A DNA stretch of 64,000 bases from Acidobacteria bacterium AB60 (GTDB taxonomy: Bacteria > Acidobacteriota > Terriglobia > Terriglobales > Acidobacteriaceae): the NCBI GenBank assembly GCA_008682415.1, contig VANK01000014.1:98857-162856 (forward strand), given 5' to 3'. Positions 1 through 9,937 of the stretch are shown in pieces. Under the pieces are notes generated by a model. It saw nothing but the letters and a program-made list of their open reading frames with translations, had not been told where the DNA came from and did no database searches. The position numbers were made by a program, and so were the translations under genes. Position 1 is the stretch's first letter. Every line of letters begins with the position of its first letter.

Positions 1-1
1 T

Positions 2-658
2 CCAAGTTGCGGTGACCATACCGTGCTGCGAGTCGATGCTGTCACCGGAACTCTCCAGGCCACGATTGCCGCGGGCCCCGCCGATTCTGAAGGCGGAATT
101 TGCTCTGGAGCGGGAAGTATCTGGATGGTTGTTTCAAAGGAGAGCGACCTTGTGCGTATCGATCCCTCGGCAAACAGAGTGAGCGCCACCATTCGCATTC
201 CCAAAGGTTCGTTTAACCCCATATTTGCCCAAGGGTCTGTGTGGGTTAGTTCCAATGCAGGAGGAACTCTCGTGCGCGTTGACCCGGTCACCAATTCGGT
301 GATCGGCGAAACCCCCGTCGGCCCGGGTCCGCGGTTTCTGACGGTAGGCGCCGGGGCGATTTGGGTTTTAAACCAGGGCGACGGCACAATCGCTCGCGTG
401 GACGCGAATTCAGGCAAACGAACCGCGCTGATCGCCGCTGGAATTCCGGGCCTGGGTGGCGAGATTGCCTTTGGAAACGGAGCAGTATGGGCCACTGTAT
501 TCGATTTCCCCATGACCCGAATTGATACCGAGACGAACACCGTCACGGGTCAATGGCACGGTGCTGGAGGCGACAGCATTCGAGTCGGGCATGGGTCGAT
601 TTGGCTGACCAGCTTGATGGGAGCAAAGGTGTGGCGCCTGCCTATTCCAGAGCGTTGA
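2..658 (+). CDS. YncE/virginiamycin-lyase-like beta-propeller protein, 5' partial
   Basis: The reading frame is open from the first bases of the window with no stop, so the gene starts upstream and the GTG at 23 is probably internal. About 218 residues remain. They consist of repeats of roughly 40-45 residues with the pattern V/IWV-x-N-x-G-x(2)-L/IxRVD-x(3)-N-x-V, as at 'VWVSSNAGGTLVRVDPVT' and 'IWVLNQGDGTIARVD'. This is typical of YncE and virginiamycin-B-lyase-like (SMP-30/YVTN) propellers, usually secreted or periplasmic. No catalytic residues can be assigned from the fragment. The stop at 658 is followed by about 200 bp without a gene before the ABC transporter. Confidence 0.7.
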   Translation, partial: PSCGDHTVLRVDAVTGTLQATIAAGPADSEGGICSGAGSIWMVVSKESDLVRIDPSANRVSATIRIPKGSFNPIFAQGSVWVSSNAGGTLVRVDPVTNSVIGETPVGPGPRFLTVGAGAIWVLNQGDGTIARVDANSGKRTALIAAGIPGLGGEIAFGNGAVWATVFDFPMTRIDTETNTVTGQWHGAGGDSIRVGHGSIWLTSLMGAKVWRLPIPER

Positions 659-860
659 GAGACGTACCGGGGTTGGGGAGCACTTGCTTCAGAGCACCTT
701 TGTTTTCAGCAACAAGCGTCACGTTATGACGAGCATAAAAAACATGAATACTCATGTGTCTCTCAAGCGCGCTGACGTAGAGTTCAGATAAGCAAGCCCC
801 AGTAACTTTCTCCGCGACACACTCGACAGGCAATCACAAATAGGCAAGGGGTGGAAGGAT

Positions 861-1970
861 TTGACCAGGGTTCTTTCAGTGAGGCGGAGTCTCACCTGTC
901 GGATCGCCGCATTGGCGGTTCTGTTTGCAGGCCTTTGGAGTCAAGCAGGATGGGCGGCCCCCACACCAACGTTTACTGTCGGCTGGTCCGTCTACGCGGG
1001 CTGGAATCCCTACTACTACATGGCGCGTTCGGGCATCCTGAAGCGCTGGGCAGACAAGTACGGCGTGATCATCAAAGTGCAGCGGTTTGACTACGCTGCG
1101 TCTCTCGATGCGTTCGTTGCAAAGAACATCGATGCGTGCACCATGACCAACATGGAGGCACTCGATATGCCCGCCGCAGCCGGCGTGGATTCAACGGCAA
1201 TCATCCTTGGGGACTATTCCAACGGAAATGACGCCGTGCTGGTTCGCAACAGTCTGAAGCTTTCTGATCTTCCGGGAAAACCCGTTCTGCTGGTGCAGAA
1301 AACTGTCTCCGAGTATCTGCTGGAGCGGGCGATGGACCTGAACGGGCTCAGCGGCCAGTTAAGCCGGCTCAAGCTTTTGAATACCAGCGACTCCGATATC
1401 GTGGGAGCGTTTTTGGGCAACAAGGGAAACCAAGTGGCGGTCACGTGGAAGCCATTGGTCTCGGAGATCCTCGCCCAGGATCCATCGGTAAAGAAAGTAT
1501 TCGACTCGTCTCAAATCCCCGGCGAGATTCTCGATCTGTTGGTGGTGCGCAGTGAAGTGTTGCAGCGTAGCGACGGTTCTGGCGCGCGATTTGCAAAAGC
1601 CGTTACAGGCGCGTGGTATGAAACCGTGGCCCAATTGACGGGCTCGGGCGCGGTTGCATCTGCGGCGATCAGCGGCAGCGCGGCTGCCTCGAATGACAGC
1701 GTGGACTCTTACAAGGAACAGCTGAAGACGACGCACCTGTTTACGAGTCCTCAGCTGGCGGCGCAATTCGCAAGCAGCCCAGATTTGAAGCAAAAGATGG
1801 AACTGGTCCGGCAGTTCTGTTTCCGGCATGCTTTGTTGGGGCAGAACATTCTATCCGTCGACGATGTGGCAATCGCGTACCCGGACGGCGGTGTCCAGGG
1901 GAAGAAAGATCGCGTTCGGCTGCGAATCGACGCTTCTTACTCGCAGATGGCGGCGCAGGGGAAGCTGTGA
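861..1970 (+). CDS. ABC transporter substrate-binding protein (NrtA/TauA-like, putative urea type)
   Basis: A 369-residue periplasmic binding protein. The N-terminus has a typical signal peptide (RRSLTCRIAALAVLFAGLW, cleavage near AGWA|APT). The mature part starts 'FTVGWSVYAGWNPYYYMARSGILKRWADKYG', resembling the binding proteins of putative urea/urea-carboxylase-linked and taurine/nitrate importers of the NMT1/TauA fold. It is the first gene of a three-gene importer, and its stop overlaps the GTG start of the permease by 4 bp. The start is a TTG very close to a GGAAGGA sequence; the GTG at 879 is an alternative. The substrate is not proven: the family match suggests a small nitrogen compound, and no urea carboxylase gene lies in the window. 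Confidence 0.8.
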   Translation: MTRVLSVRRSLTCRIAALAVLFAGLWSQAGWAAPTPTFTVGWSVYAGWNPYYYMARSGILKRWADKYGVIIKVQRFDYAASLDAFVAKNIDACTMTNMEALDMPAAAGVDSTAIILGDYSNGNDAVLVRNSLKLSDLPGKPVLLVQKTVSEYLLERAMDLNGLSGQLSRLKLLNTSDSDIVGAFLGNKGNQVAVTWKPLVSEILAQDPSVKKVFDSSQIPGEILDLLVVRSEVLQRSDGSGARFAKAVTGAWYETVAQLTGSGAVASAAISGSAAASNDSVDSYKEQLKTTHLFTSPQLAAQFASSPDLKQKMELVRQFCFRHALLGQNILSVDDVAIAYPDGGVQGKKDRVRLRIDASYSQMAAQGKL

Positions 1971-2845
1971 CGATAAAAAAGCCGTTTCGTCCTGGCGACC
2001 TCATCGATATCCAGGTGCGGCCCGTCCGGCTGTGGACTCAATCGTTGAGCTGGCTGCTGTTTCTCGCCGGGATCGTCCTATACGCGCAGTTTTCGATCTC
2101 CCGGCATCGCGAGAATCCTGAGGATCGCGTTGTGCCGTCCCTCAACCAGCTGGTACAAGGGGTGAAGGCGTCGGTGCTGGAGCCCGCAGAGGAAGACGAT
2201 CCGATCGATTCCAACGCGGCTCTCTTCGAACGTCTTCGCCACAGCATGCTGTGGAAGGATACCGTCGCGAGCGCCCGCCGGTTCTTTATTGCGCTCGCCC
2301 TGCTCCTCCCCGCCGTATTGCTTGGGTTACATATGGCGGTCTTTCCCTACGCCGATGCGGTCTTCCTGCGATTTGTTCTGTTCCTTGACAAGATAATCGC
2401 CCTGTCTCTGCTTCCAATCCTCTTCATCGTCTTCGGCATTGAGGAATGGTCGAAGATCATGCTGATGGTGATCGGAGTTGCACCCACGCTGATCCTCGAT
2501 ACCTGCAACATATCGCGAAGCGTGCCGCGCGAGCAGATCGTGAAGGCATTCACGCTCAAATCGACGAACGCCGACGTCGCGTATCGAGTCATTCTGAAGC
2601 AAGTGATGCCGCAGATTATCAACAGTGTCCGACTCAACCTGAAGCCGCTGGCGCTGTTTCTGTTTGCGGGCGAGATGATCGCTTCCACCGATGGGCTGGC
2701 CTATCGCATTGCCATCATGCGCCGGCATATGGGGATGGATATCATTCTTCCTTATCTGTTGTGGGTTGCGCTGCTGCTCTTTGTGCTCGATAGCCTGCTG
2801 CGCTTTGCTAACCGGAGGCTGCACCCGTGGTTTCAACCGCTCTAA
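1967..2845 (+). CDS. ABC transporter permease (TauC/SsuC type)
   Basis: A 292-residue inner-membrane permease with a GTG start overlapping the stop of the binding-protein gene by 4 bp. Hydrophobic segments lie around residues 26-42, 105-130, 132-155, 225-240 and 265-280. The binding-protein-dependent permease EAA-like loop lies around residues 190-225 ('FTLKSTNADVAYRVILKQVM'). It should form the membrane channel of the same importer as its neighbours. A long soluble stretch (about residues 45-95) between the first and second membrane segments is larger than in many TauC proteins. The role is well supported by context. Confidence 0.82.
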   Translation: MTIKKPFRPGDLIDIQVRPVRLWTQSLSWLLFLAGIVLYAQFSISRHRENPEDRVVPSLNQLVQGVKASVLEPAEEDDPIDSNAALFERLRHSMLWKDTVASARRFFIALALLLPAVLLGLHMAVFPYADAVFLRFVLFLDKIIALSLLPILFIVFGIEEWSKIMLMVIGVAPTLILDTCNISRSVPREQIVKAFTLKSTNADVAYRVILKQVMPQIINSVRLNLKPLALFLFAGEMIASTDGLAYRIAIMRRHMGMDIILPYLLWVALLLFVLDSLLRFANRRLHPWFQPL

Positions 2846-3756
2846 GACCGGACCCGATGGGGCCCCCGGTGCCTGCGAGGCAGCGCACCGAGATTGCCCT
2901 CCGCGACGTGTGCGTGCGGTATCCGGTGTCTGGATCAACGTCCAAGACCGTGTTATCGTGCGTCGATTTGGAGATTTTCGCCGGGGAGTTCGTGGTTGTG
3001 CTCGGAGAGACCGGCTGCGGGAAGAGCACGCTGCTTCGGCTGATTCTTGGCGAAGAGTTTCCAACCAGTGGCTCGGTCACGGTCGACGGTAAGCCTGTAA
3101 CGCGCATCGATTCTCGAAGCGGTTATGTGCCACAAAAATATTCACTCTTTCCCGATCGCACGGTTCTTGGCAATGTGATATACGGGCCGGAGAATGCCTG
3201 CAGCCGCGTTCTCGGACGGATACGCCCATCCTTCTGGCGATTCCACCGCTCGCTGAAGTCGGACGCTCGCGTATTTCTTGAACGCATGGGGCTCCGCTCC
3301 CAAGACATGGATAAGTATCCGCATCAACTCTCGGGCGGTATGCAGCAGAGAGTTGCCATCGCCCAAGCATTGATGATGCGGCCTCCAGTGCTGCTCATGG
3401 ACGAACCGTTCAGCGCTCTCGATCCCTCAACGCGCGGCAGCCTCCAGGAACAACTGCACGCTTTGTGGCGCGAAACCAGGCCAACTGTCGTCTTTGTCAC
3501 GCACAATACATCCGAAGCACTACTCCTTGGAACACGCTTGGTCCTGCTGGGCAGGCACTACGAAGAGGATGCTTCGAGGAGTAACGTTCTCTTGGACTTA
3601 GAACTCCCGACCTCGCGGCTTCCCTTCGCCAGGCGCAAACAAAGTCCGGAGTTTCAGGAACTGCGCGAACGTATCAAACTGCTGGCATACAAGTCTTCGT
3701 TGATGAATCGAGCAGAGGGCCCCGTTGAGTTCCCCAAGGCAGCCGATCCGCAATGA
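2827..3756 (+). CDS. ABC transporter ATP-binding protein
   Basis: A 309-residue cytoplasmic ATPase of the NrtD/SsuB/TauB class. Walker A is GETGCGKST (about residues 60-68), the signature is LSGGMQQR (about 167-174), Walker B is VLLMDEPFSALD (about 187), and the switch His is in 'VFVTHNTSEAL'. The GTG start overlaps the permease gene by 19 bp, and the stop overlaps the start of the following PSD1 cytochrome gene by 4 bp, so all are probably one transcription unit. The C-terminal 70 residues form the usual extension after the nucleotide-binding domain. Confidence 0.88.
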   Translation: MVSTALRPDPMGPPVPARQRTEIALRDVCVRYPVSGSTSKTVLSCVDLEIFAGEFVVVLGETGCGKSTLLRLILGEEFPTSGSVTVDGKPVTRIDSRSGYVPQKYSLFPDRTVLGNVIYGPENACSRVLGRIRPSFWRFHRSLKSDARVFLERMGLRSQDMDKYPHQLSGGMQQRVAIAQALMMRPPVLLMDEPFSALDPSTRGSLQEQLHALWRETRPTVVFVTHNTSEALLLGTRLVLLGRHYEEDASRSNVLLDLELPTSRLPFARRKQSPEFQELRERIKLLAYKSSLMNRAEGPVEFPKAADPQ

Positions 3757-6700
3757 AGCACTTTCTGGCATTGGGAACCGCATGCGCGATGGTAGCCGGT
3801 CTTGCCATCGATGGGGGAAGCCACGTGGACACGCAGCCATCGTCATCCTCCCCGGACTTTTATGCGACACGAGTCAGGGAGATTCTGCAGAAGAACTGCT
3901 TGAAATGCCACGGCGAGGCGGCGAAGGGAGGGCTCCGGCTCGATTCGTATTCCCAACTGAAACTCGGGGGCAATGACGGACCTGTGGTGGTGGCGGGAGA
4001 TCCTGATGCCAGCATGCTGATCCAGGCCGTCCGTCGCACTGGCGATCTAAAGATGCCTCCCGGCAGTGTGCTCTCGACGCAAGAGGTGTCCGATCTCGAA
4101 GCATGGGTGAAGGCAGGAGCCGTCGGCGCAGACGCAGCTCCAATAGCCCAGGGTCCGGACCCCGCGCCGGTGTCCGCAATGCAGTCCGCTCCCGCAACGG
4201 CAGTCGCCGGGTCCGCGGCATCTTCACCGCTCAAGGCTGTTGCAGGCGAGTCGGACCCGGACTTCTTTGAGAATAAGATACGTCCGATCCTGGCCAACAA
4301 TTGTTACGAGTGCCACAGCGACTCGGCGTCGGGTGGGCTGCGCCTCGACTCCCGAGAGGGCCTTCAAAAAGGCGGCAGGTTAGGCCAAGTTATCGTACCG
4401 GGAGATCCGGACAAGAGCCTGCTGATCCAGGCAATCAGGCAAACCGGCACGCTCAAGATGCCCCAAGGCGGCAAGCTGCACGACGACGACATTGCCACTC
4501 TCGTTGCCTGGGTTCAGAAGGGCGCGCGGTGGCCCGCGACATCTTCCGCTATCAACTCTGTTACCGCCAAGAACGGTACCGTCACGGAACAACAACGCGA
4601 GTTCTGGTCGTTTCAGCCTTTGAAGACACCGGCCGAGCCGCGGGCCGAGGGCTCGCGCGACATGCATTGGGCGCGGACCCCGATCGATCATTTCATTCTC
4701 GCCGGGTTGCGGGCCTCAGCCCTTTCTCCGGCGCCTCAAGCCAATCGCTACATCTTGATTCGACGAGTGACCTATGATCTGACCGGCCTACCTCCTACTC
4801 AGCAAGAAGTAGATGCCTTTCTCCACGATAAGTCGCCGAATGCATGGGAGAAGGTGGTCGACCGTCTGCTTGCTTCGCCTCGCTACGGAGAGCGCTGGGG
4901 GCGCCACTGGCTCGACGTGGCGCGCTATGCAGAAGATGACGTGCGTGGGCTGGACCCAAAACGTCGGGGCTATATGCCATTTGGCGGAGCATTTCGTTAT
5001 CGCGATTGGGTGATCAAAGCATTCAATGAGGATCTTCCGTACGATCGCTTCGTGATCATGCAACTCGCTGGCGACAAACTCTCCTATAAATCGGAAGATG
5101 AGCACATTGATAATCTCACCGCCACAACATATCTCGGTGCGGGACCATGGGTATGGGATCAGGCAGAGCCGATTCAGGGTCGTGCCGATGAGCGCAACGA
5201 ACGAGTGGATGCTGTGACGCGCGGCCTGCTCGGGCTGACAGTGGCCTGCGCACGCTGCCATAACCACAAATACGATCCTATTCCGCAGCGGGACTATTAC
5301 AAGATCGTGAGTATCTTCGCGAGTTCCAACTATACGGAATATCCGGTCGTCTCAAAAGCGGCCGCCGCGGCTTATGAAAGAACAACTCTTCAGGCCGCCA
5401 CACTCCGCGCGGATTTGCAGGACTACACGATGGCGGTCGGCAAGCAGCTCGCCGAAGCTTTGTCGATCCAGATTTCGGAATACCTGACCGCGTCCTGGAG
5501 TGTGGTCGGCAAGCCGAAGAAGACGGTGGATGAAGTTTCGGCCGCCAAGCACCTTGACCCTGAGGTCCTGCAGCGGTGGGTTGAATATCTTGGCAAGGAC
5601 CACGCGTACCCGTACCTGGATGACTGGAAGGCGATGCTTGCCTCCCCCAACAGTTCCGAGCAACAAGCGAGGATCCTGGCGGATGCCTTTCAACAGCACG
5701 TGATTAAGGTGCGCGCCGCCGCCGCAGAGATTGAAGAGCAGAACGACATTGTCCGCGCCAAGAACGATGTGCCCAAGCACAAGCTGCTTGATGCCAAACC
5801 GAGTGAGTTCGAGACCTTCGACCAGTTTTGCCCAGGTTGTGAGCTGGAGTTGAAGGCCCTGCCCACTTTTGATGCCAAGCTTTATTCCGACCTGTTCGAG
5901 ACGCAGTCCGGTGATCAGGATGAGAAGTTCAAACCGGGTGTTCTGCGCTTCGTGGGATGGGGCCTAACCCGGAGACTCGGACCGGAGATGCAAAGCTACG
6001 TCGAGTCGCAGCAGAAGCAGATTGCCGCCCTTGAAAAGGAATTGAAAGAGGATCCTTATCCCTACGTCAATGGGATGGGGGACAAACCCAAAGTGGTGGA
6101 TGTCAAATTGAATATCCGGGGAAATCCCCATACCCTGGGCGATGTTGCACCGCGCGGGTTTTTGTCTGTTCTCAGTTCACCCGAAAAGGCGCCTTACAGC
6201 GATGGGAGCGGACGTCTCGAGTTTGCCTCGGATATCGCGCATCATGCGCTGGCGTCGCGCGTCATTGTCAATCGTGTCTGGAAATGGCACTTCGGTACCG
6301 GCCTTGTTAACACGCCCGACAACTTTGGAATTATGGGCGACAAGTCTTCCAACCCTGAATTACTCGAATACCTGGCTTCGGCATTCGTGAGCCATGGCCG
6401 GTCGATCAAATGGCTTCAGCGTCAGATCCTGCTTTCAGCTGTCTATCAGACCACGGTGGAGGAGTCTAAGGAGGCTCATGACAAAGATGCCGCCAATCGG
6501 TTCTATTCGCATTTCAATCGACAGCGTCTCGACGCTGAGGAACTGCGGGACAGCATCCTTGCCGCTGCCGGAGACCTTGACTTGAAGGCCACGTCGGGGC
6601 CATCGACCGACTTTACGCCCGACAATTTACGCCGCACGGTGTTCTGCAAGGTGAGCCGCTATCGCCTGAACAATTATCTGCAGGTCTTTGATTTTCCCAA

Positions 6701-7025
6701 TCCGAGCTTCACCGCCGAGCAGCGCTTTTCGAGTAATGTGCCGCTGCAGCAACTGTTTTTCATGAATAACCCAATCGTGTACAAGCAGGCTGGCATCCTT
6801 GCCGAACGGGTTCACGGTGAGAAGACCGATGAGGCGCGCATAGCCAAGACGTACGAATACGTGTTCCAGCGCAAGCCTACGTCGGCGGAAATGCAGCTTG
6901 GGATCAAGTTCCTGACGACGACACCCGAAAAGCCCGGCTACATGATTGAGGGAAGACCGGTAACTGCGTGGAGCGAGTACGCACGTGCGCTGCTCAGCTC
7001 AAATGAATTCGAATTTGTGAATTGA
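3753..7025 (+). CDS. PSD1 and planctomycete cytochrome C domain protein
   Basis: A 1090-residue exported protein. After a signal sequence it has two planctomycete-type cytochrome c modules, each with a CxxCH heme site (CLKCH near residue 49, CYECH near 184) followed by a conserved GGLRLDS motif. A PSCyt2/DUF1549 domain (about 300-530) holds 'YGERWGRHWLDVARYAED' and a further CxxCH in 'CARCHNHKYDPI'. The C-terminal PSD1/DUF1553 domain (about 810-1085) contains 'VNRVWKWHFGTGLVNTPDNFG'. The function of this family is not established; it always pairs with DUF1501 proteins, as here. The ATG overlaps the stop of the ABC ATPase by 4 bp, suggesting coupled expression with an importer. Confidence 0.9.
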   Translation: MKHFLALGTACAMVAGLAIDGGSHVDTQPSSSSPDFYATRVREILQKNCLKCHGEAAKGGLRLDSYSQLKLGGNDGPVVVAGDPDASMLIQAVRRTGDLKMPPGSVLSTQEVSDLEAWVKAGAVGADAAPIAQGPDPAPVSAMQSAPATAVAGSAASSPLKAVAGESDPDFFENKIRPILANNCYECHSDSASGGLRLDSREGLQKGGRLGQVIVPGDPDKSLLIQAIRQTGTLKMPQGGKLHDDDIATLVAWVQKGARWPATSSAINSVTAKNGTVTEQQREFWSFQPLKTPAEPRAEGSRDMHWARTPIDHFILAGLRASALSPAPQANRYILIRRVTYDLTGLPPTQQEVDAFLHDKSPNAWEKVVDRLLASPRYGERWGRHWLDVARYAEDDVRGLDPKRRGYMPFGGAFRYRDWVIKAFNEDLPYDRFVIMQLAGDKLSYKSEDEHIDNLTATTYLGAGPWVWDQAEPIQGRADERNERVDAVTRGLLGLTVACARCHNHKYDPIPQRDYYKIVSIFASSNYTEYPVVSKAAAAAYERTTLQAATLRADLQDYTMAVGKQLAEALSIQISEYLTASWSVVGKPKKTVDEVSAAKHLDPEVLQRWVEYLGKDHAYPYLDDWKAMLASPNSSEQQARILADAFQQHVIKVRAAAAEIEEQNDIVRAKNDVPKHKLLDAKPSEFETFDQFCPGCELELKALPTFDAKLYSDLFETQSGDQDEKFKPGVLRFVGWGLTRRLGPEMQSYVESQQKQIAALEKELKEDPYPYVNGMGDKPKVVDVKLNIRGNPHTLGDVAPRGFLSVLSSPEKAPYSDGSGRLEFASDIAHHALASRVIVNRVWKWHFGTGLVNTPDNFGIMGDKSSNPELLEYLASAFVSHGRSIKWLQRQILLSAVYQTTVEESKEAHDKDAANRFYSHFNRQRLDAEELRDSILAAAGDLDLKATSGPSTDFTPDNLRRTVFCKVSRYRLNNYLQVFDFPNPSFTAEQRFSSNVPLQQLFFMNNPIVYKQAGILAERVHGEKTDEARIAKTYEYVFQRKPTSAEMQLGIKFLTTTPEKPGYMIEGRPVTAWSEYARALLSSNEFEFVN

Positions 7026-7056
7026 CGGGAACAGAACGGCAATCGAGGAGAAGCAC

Positions 7057-8502
7057 ATGTTTCACAAACCAGCGAAGAACCCCGTCACCCGGCGCGAGGC
7101 ACTACGGACCATGGGGTGCGGTTTTGGTTACCTCAGCCTGGCAAGCTTGGTCGGCCAGTCATTGGCTCGTGCTGAGAGTTCGCGTGATCGGCCGTCCTGG
7201 ATGATCACAGACAAGCCCAAAGCCAAGCACGTCATCTTTCTCTTTATGAATGGCGGCTTGTCGCAGGTTGATAGCTTCGATCCTAAACCCATGCTTGAGA
7301 AGTATCACGGCCAGCCCATGCCGGGAGGCGACCTGCAGCACGAGCGCAAAACCGGCAACTTGATGAAATCGCCGTTCAATTTCAAGAGATACGGGAAGAG
7401 CGGCATTGAAGTGAGCGACATCTTCCCGCACCTTGCCGAATGTGTCGATGATATGTGCTTCGTGCGGTCTGTGTACACGGAGATTCCTAACCATGAGCCG
7501 GCATTGCTCATGATGAATACCGGCGCTAACTTTTCCGGCCGGCCTTCGATGGGAGCGTGGCTGACTTACGGTCTGGGGAGCACAAACAAGAACCTTCCCG
7601 GGTTTGTTGTTCTTTGTCCCGAGGTGCCCACAACCGTAGGTCCACCCCTTTGGACCTCCGCATTTCTTTCACCTGTCCATCAGGGAACGTACGTTTCCGA
7701 CGCTGTCTCCAAGTCCGAATTCGATCCGCAGAAATTGATTGCGAATATCCACAACGAACGGTTCGACCTGAACCAGCAGCGCAAGGAGATCGATCTCGTG
7801 AAGCAGCTCGACGAGTTGAATATGAACTCGTCCCCTGCGAACGCGCATGATCCCCAGCTTGAGGCGACCATTGGGGCAATGGAAACGGCGTATCGCATGC
7901 AGACGGAGGCGCCCGACGTCTTTGATGTGCGCAAGGAGACTGAGGCCGTGATAAAGATGTATGGCGAGGGCAGCACAGCTCGCGGATGCCTGACCGCAGC
8001 GCGCCTGATTGAGAAAGGTGTGCGTATGGTGCAGGTCTACTACGCCAAGGGCGATCCGTGGGACCATCACTTCGACATCGAGATGCACCGCAAGACAGCC
8101 CGCGACTCCGATCAGCCTTTCGCGGCGCTGATTAAGGATCTGAAGGCACGCGGACTGTTTGATGAGACCATCATCGTGGCAGGATCGGAGTTTGGGCGCA
8201 CGCCGGTTGTCGAAGTGGGTAGCGGCTTTATGGGCGGACAGACCCACAATGGCCGCGATCACAATCCGCACGGCTTTACCATGTGGCTTGCCGGGGGCGG
8301 GTTCAAGCGTGGCTTTTCCTATGGGGCTACGGACGATTTCGGCTGGAAGGCCGTGGAGAATCCGGTCCACGTGCACGACATACACGCCACAATTCTCTAC
8401 CAACTCGGTATCGACCACACCAAGTTGACGTATCACTACAGCGGCCGCGACTACCGCCTTACCGATCTCGCAGGCAACGTGATTCACGATCTCATCGCCT
8501 GA
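7057..8502 (+). CDS. DUF1501 domain protein (alkaline-phosphatase/sulfatase-like fold)
   Basis: A 481-residue DUF1501 protein starting 31 bp after the PSD1 gene, with a good Shine-Dalgarno (GAGGAGAAGC). The N-terminus 'TRREALRTMGCGFGYLSLAS' has a twin-arginine-like signal, so Tat export is likely. Conserved family stretches include 'VIFLFMNGGLSQVDSFDPKP', 'GRPSMGAWLTYGLGS', 'VQVYYAKGDPWDHHFDIEMH' and 'IIVAGSEFGRTP' followed by the GRDHNPHGF segment. The family is related to sulfatase/alkaline phosphatase folds but has no established reaction. Pairing with a PSD1 cytochrome is the usual arrangement. Confidence 0.9.
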   Translation: MFHKPAKNPVTRREALRTMGCGFGYLSLASLVGQSLARAESSRDRPSWMITDKPKAKHVIFLFMNGGLSQVDSFDPKPMLEKYHGQPMPGGDLQHERKTGNLMKSPFNFKRYGKSGIEVSDIFPHLAECVDDMCFVRSVYTEIPNHEPALLMMNTGANFSGRPSMGAWLTYGLGSTNKNLPGFVVLCPEVPTTVGPPLWTSAFLSPVHQGTYVSDAVSKSEFDPQKLIANIHNERFDLNQQRKEIDLVKQLDELNMNSSPANAHDPQLEATIGAMETAYRMQTEAPDVFDVRKETEAVIKMYGEGSTARGCLTAARLIEKGVRMVQVYYAKGDPWDHHFDIEMHRKTARDSDQPFAALIKDLKARGLFDETIIVAGSEFGRTPVVEVGSGFMGGQTHNGRDHNPHGFTMWLAGGGFKRGFSYGATDDFGWKAVENPVHVHDIHATILYQLGIDHTKLTYHYSGRDYRLTDLAGNVIHDLIA

Positions 8503-8574
8503 TCAACGATTCGCGCATCGTCTGAATGTCGCGCCTTTTTCGGTGCGACAGCGTGCATCGAAAGAGGACTCGCC

Positions 8575-9588
8575 ATGGCTCGAATCTCGTCGCTGCTGCT
8601 GGCTATTTTCCTGGTCACAGTTGCTGCTGATGCTCAGTTTCCCCAGCCTGATGGCGGCGATCTCGAGCCCGGCGCACTGCCGGCGGCGTGGACGACCGGC
8701 GGGCCGAAGTGCATGGAGGTCCCCGAATGGCAGGTGCATGAGTACAACCCGAATCTATTTATTCTCCGGCAGTCTGGCTGCACTGATGCCGAGATGCCAT
8801 TCTTGTATCTCTTTTTCGGTAAAGACCGCGGACTGTTGTGGGACACCGGCTCCCGCAGAGGAAATCTTGCACCTGCGCTTCAGCATGTGGTGCATGACTG
8901 GCTTGAACGGAATCATCGCGACCAAATCACATTAATCGTGACCCATTCGCACTCCCATGAAGATCACGTGTTCGGTGACGCGGCGGTGCAAGGAATACGC
9001 GATCCGGCCATCAATATCCAGTTCGTCGCTCCAACAGTGAAGGCGGCTTCCGCATTCTTCGGAATCGAGAACTGGCCTTCAACGCCGGGCCAGGTGGATC
9101 TGGGGCAGCGCCAGTTGAATATCATTCCGGTCCCTGGCCACGATGACTACGCGATTGCGCTGTACGACCGACGCACCGGTGTCCTTTTGACGGGAGATAA
9201 TCTTTACCCGGGACGCCTCTATGTGAAGGACTTCGCCATGTTTAAGGCCAGCACAGAGCGGTTGATTGCCTTCCTCACCGGCAAGCCAGTCGCGCACATC
9301 CTGGGTAATCACATTGAGCAAACCCAAACGCCGTTCAAAGATTTCCCTATCGGTTCCATCTACCATCCCAACGAACATTGCCTAGAACTGACTGTCGGCA
9401 CACTGCTTGAACTAGAAGACGGCCTTAAGTCGATGCAAGGTGCGCCGCGAAGACTGGCAACCCGTGACTTCACCATCTGGCCCGTGGATCCGAAAGAACA
9501 CGGCCTCGGACCGCAGATGGACCAGATCTTCAAAGAGACGCAGGCGGAGCAGATTCCAAATAAATGGAACCAGCCCGCACACCGATGA
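8575..9588 (+). CDS. Secreted metallo-beta-lactamase-fold hydrolase
   Basis: A 337-residue MBL-fold protein with a signal peptide (LLLAIFLVTVAADA|QF). The metal-binding motif is THSHSHEDH (about residues 123-131), with further ligands likely in 'VPGHDDYAIALYD' and 'LLTGDNLYPGRLY'. It starts 72 bp after the DUF1501 gene with an AAAGAGGA ribosome-binding site and may share its transcript. Substrate unknown; hydrolysis of an ester, lactone or phosphoester in the periplasm is a family-level guess. Confidence 0.8.
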   Translation: MARISSLLLAIFLVTVAADAQFPQPDGGDLEPGALPAAWTTGGPKCMEVPEWQVHEYNPNLFILRQSGCTDAEMPFLYLFFGKDRGLLWDTGSRRGNLAPALQHVVHDWLERNHRDQITLIVTHSHSHEDHVFGDAAVQGIRDPAINIQFVAPTVKAASAFFGIENWPSTPGQVDLGQRQLNIIPVPGHDDYAIALYDRRTGVLLTGDNLYPGRLYVKDFAMFKASTERLIAFLTGKPVAHILGNHIEQTQTPFKDFPIGSIYHPNEHCLELTVGTLLELEDGLKSMQGAPRRLATRDFTIWPVDPKEHGLGPQMDQIFKETQAEQIPNKWNQPAHR

Positions 9589-9937
9589 CTGCGCGTTACA
9601 GCGACACATCTGAGAGTCAACCGCTGCGCTGAAGGCGGGGGTATGCCTATTCCTTGCTTGGGGAGATAACAACCAATTTTCGGCGATATCGATTTTCTTT
9701 ATCTTTATGGAGTCCCCATAGGCGTGATGCAAGCCTTGCTTTAAGGCCCCTACTGTCCTCCCCTTCGACCTGACATGAAGGGCTGAAGTACCACTGCTCG
9801 CGCCACACGGTAATCGGCCAATCTCGTCCTAGAACGTCGTTCTGATCCGGACGACAGAGACCTCATCATCCCCAACTGATCGATCCGCTTGTAACGGAAC
9901 AGTAGAACTGCATCGCTACATCATTGGAGGCCAATCC
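9589..9937. other. Intergenic region before receptor gene
   Basis: About 350 bp without a convincing gene on either strand. It must carry the receptor promoter, but no clear sigma-70-like pair or hairpin terminator was seen. A ribosome-binding site (TTGGAGGCC) lies just before the ATG at 9938. Confidence 0.6.
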
